64,000 nt of DNA, taken from Adenophora triphylla var. japonica (taxonomy: Eukaryota; Streptophyta; Magnoliopsida; Asterales; Campanulaceae). The translations under genes were made by a program, and so were the position numbers. The notes below the pieces were generated by a model. That model was given only the letters and a program-made list of their open reading frames with translations, had not been told where the DNA came from and searched no databases. Of the stretch, positions 56,738 through 64,000 are shown piece by piece. Position 1 is the first letter of the stretch. Every line of letters starts with the position of its first letter. Location of the stretch: NCBI GenBank assembly GCA_022495995.1, contig JAFEMH010001354.1, forward strand, positions 248,001 through 312,000, written 5' to 3'.

Positions 56738-57201
56738 GAAAACCCGTCCCACGCGAAGACGCTTCCCTCAGCTCCAGCAAATCTATCGGGCAGTTCTGAA
56801 ATGTCGACATAATCAATATTCAGTAACAGCATCCCGTATGCTTCTCCAGCCGAGATACCAAGCAGAGACACTAGCTTCTCAACAGTGGCCATGCCACCAG
56901 CATATGGAAGAACTAGCTGTTCCATCTCAGGTCCTCCTAGAATGGCCCGAAAATCTTTGAACGTAGGAGTGATTTCGTTGTACGAAAAGTTGTACACATT
57001 CCTCCGTACATCCCAGAAGCGAGCCGCTGCTCTCAAAAGATCCCAATCTGGCATGAGCTCCTTCAAAGCCCAAACAGATTTCATCCCGTAACAGCCTTCA
57101 AAAAACCCCTTGTTTTGCCTCGTGTGGTTCCGTACCCACGACTGGAAATTTTCCAAGTATCGCTCTTGCATCCGAGACGATAGCTTAGGAAAGGGAGCCA
57201 T
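56738..57201 (-). pseudogene. Antisense gene beta of element A, 5' part (PMD/DUF7745-like)
   Basis: It is open from ATG 57201 (MAPFPKLSSRMQERY) to the C insertion. It contains FQSWVRNHTRQNKGFF, SVWALKELMPDWDLLRAAAR, DVRRNVYNFSYNEITPTF, DFRAILGGPEMEQLV and a helical stretch ending VFAWDGFS. Removal of C and one duplication lets the frame run on through 40671-40623. The ITPTFKDFRAILGG block is the kind of segment seen in the DUF7745/PMD group of transposon-borne proteins (family recalled, not searched). The gene starts 541 bp downstream of the alpha stop on the same strand, with its own upstream motif. Confidence 0.75.
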
Positions 57202-57326
57202 GAAAGAAAGTGAAGGAAGCCTTAGGAATTGGAAAGAAATTCAGCCAACTGATCAAAGCAAAGGCGCAGTTTCTTACGAATTGCAAAGCTGAAACTGCAA
57301 TTTAAAAGACTCTGGAATTTCATTCT

Positions 57327-57342
57327 CAGTCCGGCCGGACTC
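57327..57342 (-). promoter_or_regulatory. Palindromic motif upstream of beta, element A
   Basis: CAGTCCGGCCGGACTC, a 12-bp perfect palindrome (GTCCGGCCGGAC) with flanks, 126 bp upstream of the beta ATG and followed by CTCTCTGCAG. It is identical to the copy in the A 3' LTR (62370-62385). A further inverted pair TTGACTTGGTCAA follows. Confidence 0.55.
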
Positions 57343-57741
57343 TCTCTGCAGTTGACTTGGTCAACTCTGCAGCCAGCTGCTCTCAAAATTGGAAACAATT
57401 CCAAACCAAGCCCTGTTCATGCCTTTGTGAATCTGCGTGCTCCCATGGTTTCAATTAACCAAAGCCAACACCTCTTCCGCCCCGGGCTCGTGCAACAGTG
57501 CAATTAATTAATAATCAGTGCATATAGGCATAAATTTTGACCCGTTCAATTTTTCATGCATGTTTCATTTTATTTATTTTTGATCAACCTACTTGCTTAT
57601 TTGCCAAAATAAAAAGAAGGTAATCACTAAATAGATGTGCAAAGTACAGGTTCCGCCCCAAGGGCGCCTTTTCAAATACAGTTCAAGTCAAATTGTTCCG
57701 GACAATACATACATTTTGTCTAAAAAAGCAATAAAGAAGGA

Positions 57742-60517
57742 CTACTCCGAGTCCTGCTCGTTATCCGAGCACTCGATGCACTGCTCCGCAGCAGCCGGAT
57801 CCGTCGAGAACAAGAAATCTCCGAATTCCTCCAGGCGGGAATACGCGAAAGGCCTCCTCTGCGCCTGCGAACTCGAAGACTCTCCCCTCTCGTGCCCCGA
57901 GTGCGAAGGAGGATGAGCTCCAAACCCAGCCGTTCCGCCCGCGAACTGGCCAAATCCCTGCACAAAGTCCTCTCCACCAGCCGTGGGAGCAGACGAACCT
58001 CTCGGCCTAGACGGCCTCGGCTCACGAACATCCACGCTCCTCCGGGAACTGCACCTCAGGAACTCCACGAGCCTCCTAGTGTAGTTGGCCCACCCGTCCA
58101 ACTGTCTCATGGCCTGATTATACGTACGGCCAGACACCTGCAAACCAGGAAAGTCATCAAAAGACAAGCAGAAAGTACAGATGCAACATTTGCAGAATGC
58201 TACTATCAAATGCAGAAAATCAAAAGTGCTCACCGAAGCGTTGGGGTCCACCCTGTACTGAGGTCTCGGCTCCTCCGGGATCGGGATCACCAACCGTCTG
58301 CGTGAACCGTCCAGCCCCTCGTATGCCAGCCTAGCGCGTGGGAGCGGGAGATCTCGGGGATATCCAGGGCCCTCGCCCTCCCTGTGCTGCACCTGCGGGC
58401 TCCTCAGCCTCATCCTCAAGAAAGTGTCATAGTCGGCTCCCGCTATGACATACTCGGTATAGAACACACCCTGTCTATACCGCTCCAACTCCTCCATCGG
58501 CATCGACAGAGGATGCTTGCATGTGCGAGGCGGATCCACCGGCCCCATCGAAAGGGACCCCGGGCCATACTGACGGGTCACCCTCTCCCTCTGATACATC
58601 GCATCGCAGTGAAGTCCCACCAGGAGCTTCCGCCGCCGCGTAACCTCACTAGCAACCTGAACCACGCCCATGTGGAACCGACTCCACCAGGTCAGCTGGA
58701 TCCGCTCGGAGAACTCTCGGCTCAGGGCCAGAGACACCTCCTCGTATGATAGCCGAGTACCCACCCTCGATGACACCGCCTTCTTCGCCCTCTTCTGCCA
58801 AGACAGCATGGCGGGGAACAGGGATCGGTATGCCTCCCTAATATCCTACTGTTGCGGGCTAAACACCTCATAGCACCAGACCTGTCAAGCAAATGGAAAG
58901 TTATGTCAGCTACAGAGCAGATACATACGAGTACATAAAAGAGACAAGGAAGAGAAAAAGACGTGAACTTACATCCAAAGCAAACGAGAAACAGCTCAAG
59001 GAGCTCTCCTCTTCCCGCGAGAATCTGTCCAAGGAGTGGTAGAGCTCGGCCAGTCCAGCCTCCCCCCATGCGTACCCCCTCACGGCATCCAAGTCTGTTA
59101 GCGACTTGAGCAAAGGGAAGTGACAGGACGTGTCAGAAGTCGGGAACAAAGTCGCTGACAACGCGAACCATAGGAACCCTCGAGCCAGACGCTCAGCGGT
59201 CATCCTCGGGGACCCCTCCCCATAATCAACAATGCCTGTCCTCAGATGCATCTCCATCGGCCTGTACCGAATACCTAAGCCCCTGGCATCGGTGATATCA
59301 AAACCCAGCAGCTCCGACAACTGCCCCGGGGTATAACCATCCACCCACACCAGCGCGTTGCCCCAGGTCGGCAACCCAGTGATAGCAGCAAAGTCAGTGG
59401 GAGTCACCGTCGCCTCCCCCCACCTGAAATGAAAAGTGTGGGTCGTGTCCCACCAGTACTCGCTCAAAGCTACGTACATGGACCTCGCCCTCTGCGTCAC
59501 AGCCACCGCGGCTATCGCGCTAATAAATCCAGCCAAGCCGGAGTCAACCACCAGCTGTCGTGGACTCCTCTCTCCATCTCGAGCCTCGTCCGGGAATATC
59601 TCCCACAGCGCTCGCACTGCCTCGAAGGCTCCCCGACTCTTCTGGTTGTGAACATCAACCGTCCCTCGCCCCTGCAGGTGAACAAAGCAAGAATACGTTA
59701 AGTACAAAAGCGACATCAACAGAGTGCACGAACGCATGTCAAAATGATGCAATGCAGATACAGTTCTCATTCCTTTCCTAAAATATGTCCATCCCGGTTG
59801 GAATATTAACGGTCCAAAATTTCCAAGCATTTCGAAAACTCCGTCGAAACCGGAACTTTCAAAACCCTTCGAAAACTCCGTCGAATCCGGAACTTTCAAA
59901 ACCCTTCGAAAACTCCGTCGAATCCGGAACTTTCAAAGCATTTCGAAAACTCCGTCGAATCCGGAACTTTCAAAACCCTTCGAAAACTCCGTCGAATCCG
60001 AAACTTTCAAAGCCTTTCGAAAACTCCGTCGAATCCGGAACTTTCAAAACCCTTCGAAAACTCCGTCGAATTCGGAACTTTCAAATTCTTTCGAACATTT
60101 CGAAAATTTACTCCGTCCCGATTTAAACATGCTTTAAATTTGGAAAACACATCTAGGCATGGAATTTTGCAACCAAAATTTTTATGTCATCTACCCATAG
60201 TGTCAATTGAACTACATCCTAGTCAATTTCGACAAAGGCGCATAGCAAAGTCAAAAGCCCCAATCCGGGCACCAAAATCCCTAACTCATTCCTAGTCAAA
60301 TTTCTAACATTTAAAGAATGCACATTCTTAAAATTAATGGAATTTGAAGGAAGTTTACCTGTCTCTCGATCCCTCCTTTGGATTTGTGGTTCTCCCTAGC
60401 CGGGTAGAACTCCGCCGGATTCAATGGATGAGTAATGGTTCGAATGGTCCGAACCAACCGCGTTCTTTCGTCATCGGTCCTTCCATGATGAGCCATTGGT
60501 TCCCAATCACCTTCCAT
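57742..60517 (-). pseudogene. Antisense gene alpha of element A: four-exon PMD-like gene, one internal stop
   Basis: Exon 1 60517-60359 (53 codons, ends at GTAAAC), exon 2 59671-58973 (233 codons, GTAAGT), exon 3 58881-58234 (216 codons, GTGAGC), exon 4 58137-57742. All introns are GT-AG and phase 0, with acceptors CCTGCAG, TTGACAG and TTTGCAG. The predicted product has 633 codons with one TAG in exon 3 (58848-58846). Exon 2 carries the PMD-like core (AEYWWDTTHTF-like segment SEYWWDTTHTFHFRWGEATV, then DFAAITGLPTWG) and AWGEAGLAELYHSL. Exon 4 is Ser/Arg/Gly rich. PMD proteins are plant-specific; host members act in silencing-related and developmental processes, and transposon-borne members are known. 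The precise role here is unknown. Confidence 0.8.
59815..60105. repeat. 37-bp tandem repeat inside alpha intron 1
   Basis: The unit TTCGAAAACTCCGTCGAATC plus CGGAACTTTCAAAACCC repeats with an exact 37-bp step (59831, 59868, 59905 and on) for nearly eight copies. It lies wholly inside intron 1 (59672-60358) of the antisense gene. TTCGAA and TCCGTCGA-type words make it rich in small palindromes. Confidence 0.95.
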
Positions 60518-60665
60518 GTCGATTTTCCTTCACAAATTTGAGCAAAACTCACAATTTGGGGTGAAAATTTTCTCTCTTTTCTCTCCTCTCCCGTCGGAAA
60601 TAATGGAGAAATGACCAACTTTTGCCTCGGCCTCGGCGCTGGAATGAACCTGGTCAACTTCAGGT

Positions 60666-60681
60666 TCAGTATGGCCGGACT
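60666..60681 (-). promoter_or_regulatory. Palindromic motif upstream of alpha, element A
   Basis: CAGTATGGCCGGACTC followed by TTGCTGCAG, 149 bp upstream of the alpha ATG. It keeps the right half of the A palindrome exactly and has two changes in the left half. GGTCAACT occurs just before it and also just after the beta copy. Confidence 0.45.
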
Positions 60682-60818
60682 CTTGCTGCAGCAGAAAGAT
60701 TCCTTGCCACTTTGGCCCCTCAACTTTTCATAGTTCCAATTTTACCCCTTTTGGCCCCCAAAAGTGTAAAATTTCCCCCAGTTAGACATTTCTAACACCC
60801 CATCCCCCGAGGATCCAT

Positions 60819-61125
60819 TCTCAGTTAGTTTTCACTAACGCTCGTCTCCAGACGTTAAATTCTCAGTTAGTTTTCACTAACGCTCGTCTCCAGACGTTAA
60901 ATTCTCAGTTAGTTTTCACTAACGCTCGTCTCCAGACGTTAAATTCCCAGTTAGTTTTCACTAACGCTCGTCTCCAGACGTTAAATTCTCAGTTAGTCCT
61001 CACTAACGCTCGTCTCCAGACGTTAAATTCCCAGTTAGTTTTCACTAACGCTCGTCTCCAGACGTTAAATTCTCAGTTAGTCCTCACTAACGCTCGTCTC
61101 CAGACGTTAAATTCTCAATCTCAAG
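60819..61125. repeat. 42-bp tandem repeat with two perfect hairpins per unit, element A
   Basis: Seven copies start at 60819, 60861, 60903, 60945, 60987, 61029 and 61071, with a partial one at 61113. Each contains GTTAGT-TTTC-ACTAAC (or TCCTC in the loop area of some copies) and CGTCT-CC-AGACG within AACGCTCGTCTCCAGACGTT. The array lies about 300 bp upstream of alpha and before the 3' LTR, the same place as the 50-bp array of C. Confidence 0.95.
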
Positions 61126-61504
61126 TTGACGTTTGACATTCAAACGCTCAATCCCGTCTCCGGACATTCCAGTTACAATTCCGTCTCCCGACGTCAAAAT
61201 TCCTATTGGTTTTCACCATCGTTCACTTCCCCGGCCGCCAGTCGTAAGCCCGATCGTCCCACCTCAGCGGCCATCAAGGTAAGCCCGCACAACAATCCCT
61301 CTTCGGCCATCAAGGTAAGCCCGAACGCTCATCCCCAGCAGGATTCTTAAGAAGAAACGTCAATCCTTCCGAGTTGTTAATAACGCCAGTTTAACACAAC
61401 CATTCCCATCATTGCCACCCTATCCCCAGCAGGATAAACCTGGCCGTCATCGTAAGTCCAGCACTCAAGGCACGAACGCCTCCGTCTCAGGATAAACGTA
61501 TCCT

Positions 61505-61665
61505 CGCAACTCCGGTTTGAGGCGCCACACGCCCTCGTATGTTCAGCAATTTCGGTTTGAGGCGCCACACGCCCTCGTATGTTCAGCAACTCCGGTTTGA
61601 GGCGCCACACGCCCTCGTATGATCCGGTAACTCCGGTTTGCAGGCGCCACACGCCTCGAAGGTTT
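61505..61665. repeat. 40-bp tandem repeat, four copies, element A
   Basis: The unit CTCCGGTTTGAGGCGCCACA plus CGCCCTCGTATGTTCAGCAA has starts 40, 40 and 41 bp apart. It holds the palindrome GGCGCC. Confidence 0.9.
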
Positions 61666-61950
61666 CGAAATCCCGGGTTCGGACGCCTCACAATAGTCTC
61701 CATTCGGGTCCAGGTACCTCGCGATGGTCTCATTCGAGGTTTAGACGCCTCCCAGCGAGTCTCGCTCGGGTCAAGGTCCACACGCGGCTCCTTGCACCTA
61801 CGAACTACGATCGGCTTGATTCCCGCTCGGGATACGTAGGAATCCTTTCGCTAAGGGTCCAGCCAGCTGACCGCCCAGGTCTTTCAAAGTAAGGCATCCC
61901 GATTTGGATCCTTATCTTTTTCAACGACCCCACTTCCTTCGGAAGAGACG

Positions 61951-61966
61951 TCGCTGAGGGGCTAAC
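61951..61966 (+). other. Polypurine tract region before the 3' LTR of element A
   Basis: GTCGCTGAGGGGCTAAC immediately precedes TGTAAG of the LTR. GAGGGGCT is shared with element C at the same place. It would prime plus-strand DNA synthesis. Confidence 0.6.
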
Positions 61967-64000
61967 TGTAAGTACCCAAATCCGGATCGTCAAAATCCGT
62001 TAAAAGTTAATCGGAATCCGTTAACTGGCCCGCTCCAGGTTAACCGGAACCCGTTAAGCTCCCCGTTCTCAAGCCAATGAGACGTCCCGGGACTGCCCCG
62101 TGCATCCTAACGTCGAAACGTACTTAACACACGTCATCGCACGTAAAAGTACGGCTTTCCCTGAAAAATGCACTTTCCGGCACTTTTCGGGGGCGTTTCG
62201 GACATTTTCCGGACTGTTATTTTAAAAACGGACAAAACCGGGACCCGGGCACGAACTCCCACAAAGCCTGGTGAGTCATGGGACACGTGGCACGCATGCC
62301 ACCTCCCTCTAGTCACCCTTCAATCAAAAATCAAGGAGAAAAGACTAAAATACCCCTGGTATACAGTCTCAGTCCGGCCGGACTCCTTTGCAGACTTTCA
62401 GAAATTGCCAGCAAGTCCCTCCAATTTCCAAAGTTTCACAAAACCCCCTGGATTTCAAGCTAAGTCCGTCCGGACTCATGCTGAAATTTCACCTATAAAT
62501 ACAAGGGCTGTCAAAGCCATTTGTAACAACAAAATCACTCTCCAAATTCACCATAGCCACGGCCCAACTGAGTTTCACCCCTTCCCGAGCCCCCGTTTCA
62601 TCTCGATTCGCGTGAAACCTCCGTATTTCGATCAAATACGCCCCTCACCACCTTAAAACACCATCCCAAACCACTTTCCGTATCCCGTATACACCCCCCG
62701 AGCCAAAGGAGTCGACCCTAGCCATAGGTATAACTCCCTCTCCCTAATCTCTCGTTCCGCCTCGGTTTACGCGCCAGTCGCTATAACCGTTTCGGACGAA
62801 CATCTTTGAAATGTAGACGCCTCCGTCTAATGGGGTCCGATACGTTTTAGCCCCTAGATCCTCTTCTCTTCCCGTAAGAGAAGTAATCTCGGGTTAAAAC
62901 GGCGTTCCGACCCCGTTCCATTTAAATTTCTGTCATTTACAATTTCGGATCGATCGATCCGTCGAACGTCATTTAAATTTCTGTCATTTACAATTCCGGA
63001 CCGTTTGATCCGTCGAACGTCATTTACATTTCATGCAACTTTACAATTCCGAGTCGTTTGGCTCGTCGATCGTCATTTACAATTCCGGATCGTTTGATTC
63101 CGTTGATACCGCACTTTAAATACTGTCATTTACAAAGTCCGACCCGTTTGGATCGTGATAGTATTTACTTTTCAAAGTCCGAGTCGCAACCCGATTCGTT
63201 GATTGCATGTCATTTAATACGTTTTTCCCGTAAAAATCGTTAACAATGTAATGCCCGGTTCAAAACCGGAGTTCGACCTTCGAACTCTCTTTCAAAATGC
63301 GCGAAATGACGTTTGGCATCCAAACGCTCATCTTCAAACTTAAAAGCCGACATTTGACATTCAAAATCATTTAATACGTTTTTCTCGTAAAATCGTTAAC
63401 AATGTAATGCCCGGTTCAAAACCGGAGTTCGACCTTCGAACTCTCTTTCAAAATGCGCGAAATGACGTTTGGCATCCAAACGCTCATCTTCAAACTCAAA
63501 ATCCGACGTTTGACATTCAAACGCTCTTTTCTTAAAAGTCAACATTTGACACTTAAGATAAACAGATAAAATCAGCATTCGCGCCACTTTTCCTAAAAAC
63601 TTCCAAAACCGACGTTTGTCATTCAAACGCTCGCCTTTTCAAACAAAGTCACCTAATCAACGTTTGACATTCAAACCAAGATTAAGCTTGTCATTCAAGC
63701 CCCATTTCAAAATGCAAACACACACACACACGCACACGTTTTCGAGAAAGGTAGAAAGACTCGTCATACGAGGCGTTTCGGGTGATCTCGTAATACTCTT
63801 CCCGAAACGTAACGTGACCTCCGAACCTAACAATATCTGGTACCAAAATAGCTTTTTACTCGTTTTTGCTACCAATAAAAATGACCCCCTATTTTCAAAG
63901 CTTTTTTCTAAGTTTTTGCTGCCAATAAAAACGACACCATTTTCACAAAAGCCATTTCTCAACGTTTGGGCTCAAAATACAAAAACCGCGTGGCGACTCC
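61967..64000 (+). repeat. 3' LTR of element A, cut by the window end
   Basis: Colinear with 15630-17662 from TGTAAGTACCC onward. About 85 bp are missing at the right. The palindromic motif is at 62370-62385 (a perfect GTCCGGCCGGAC) and 62462-62476, and the TATA box at 62494-62501. The differences from the 5' LTR are mainly transitions, so one or both copies have aged since insertion. Confidence 0.95.

Larger units (their letters stand above)
15630..64000 (+). mobile_element. Element A: giant Ogre-like Ty3/gypsy retrotransposon, interrupted by elements B and C
   Basis: The 5' LTR (15630-17746) recurs at 61967 and runs to the window end in the same orientation. Between them lie a tRNA-Arg primer site, gag, protease, RT, RNase H, a second RNase H and integrase (plus strand), and two antisense genes (minus strand). 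Element B (31185-40622) and element C (40672-56732 plus one duplication copy) interrupt antisense gene beta. Removing them leaves about 23 kb, in the size range known for Ogre elements. The tRNA-Arg primer site and dual RNase H support the Ogre/Tat assignment. The last part of the 3' LTR, about 85 bp, lies outside the window. Confidence 0.88.

Noticed and set aside
57892..58305. 137-codon plus-strand frame opposite alpha exons 3 and 4
   Set aside because: It crosses an intron of alpha on the other strand and has Arg/Pro/Ser composition of a shadow frame.
59785..60126. Plus-strand frame with repeated ENSVESGTF/KTPSNP peptides
   Set aside because: It is a translation of the 37-bp tandem repeat, whose length is not a multiple of three, and lies opposite the alpha intron.

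Overview
The window is intergenic, transposon-packed DNA from a flowering plant, most likely a eudicot. Evidence: Ty3/gypsy elements of the plant-only Tat/Ogre clade (tRNA-Arg or tRNA-Glu primer sites, dual RNase H), a Ty1/copia element with an initiator-Met primer site, Stowaway MITEs, a tRNA-derived SINE, and spliced genes of the plant-mobile-domain (PMD) type. I found no host protein gene and no rRNA or tRNA gene. The species cannot be named from this; Caryophyllales would fit the Retand/Ogre-like content but is only a guess.

Layout. (1) 1-6090: 5' part of a minus-strand Tat-type gypsy element (LTR 5378-6090, tRNA-Glu primer site, gag, broken PR, RT, RNase H and a second RNase H); its integrase and 3' LTR lie left of the window. 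(2) 6091-15629: AT-rich spacer with small elements: four Stowaway-type MITEs, a 2.75-kb Mutator-like element with a perfect 9-bp target duplication (6903-9652), a hAT-like MITE with an 8-bp duplication (11778-12333), a large ATT microsatellite, a long foldback (about 13830-14735) and a SINE with an 18-bp duplication (15109-15438). (3) 15630-64000 and beyond: one nested complex.

The nested complex has three layers. Element A is an Ogre-like giant (5' LTR 15630-17746; 3' LTR from 61967, cut by the window end) with gag, two protease-domain copies, an unfamiliar repeated coding region between them, RT, RNase H, second RNase H, an intact integrase and, on the opposite strand, two PMD/DUF7745-like genes that I call alpha (four exons, 60517 to 57742) and beta. 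Beta is interrupted by element B (Ty1/copia, minus strand, 31185-40622, an unusual LTR-internal-LTR-partial internal tandem) and by element C (40672-56732, a second Ogre-like element with 5-bp duplication ACAGA). C has lost gag and protease but carries degraded copies of the same alpha and beta antisense genes. Without B and C, element A is about 23 kb inside the window.

Most interesting: A and C each behave as two convergent transcription units, a sense gag-pol unit driven by the LTR and an antisense, intron-containing alpha/beta unit. In each element the LTR promoter and the upstream regions of both antisense genes share the same palindromic motif, but the motif differs between elements (GTCCGGCCGGAC type in A, GCCGCACGGC type in C). 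This suggests an element-specific operator linking sense and antisense transcription. Several hairpin-bearing tandem repeats, some with apparent compensatory changes, and a repeated 10-nt copy of the primer-binding site inside the LTRs add to the picture. All of this was read by eye; alignments and HMM searches were not run.
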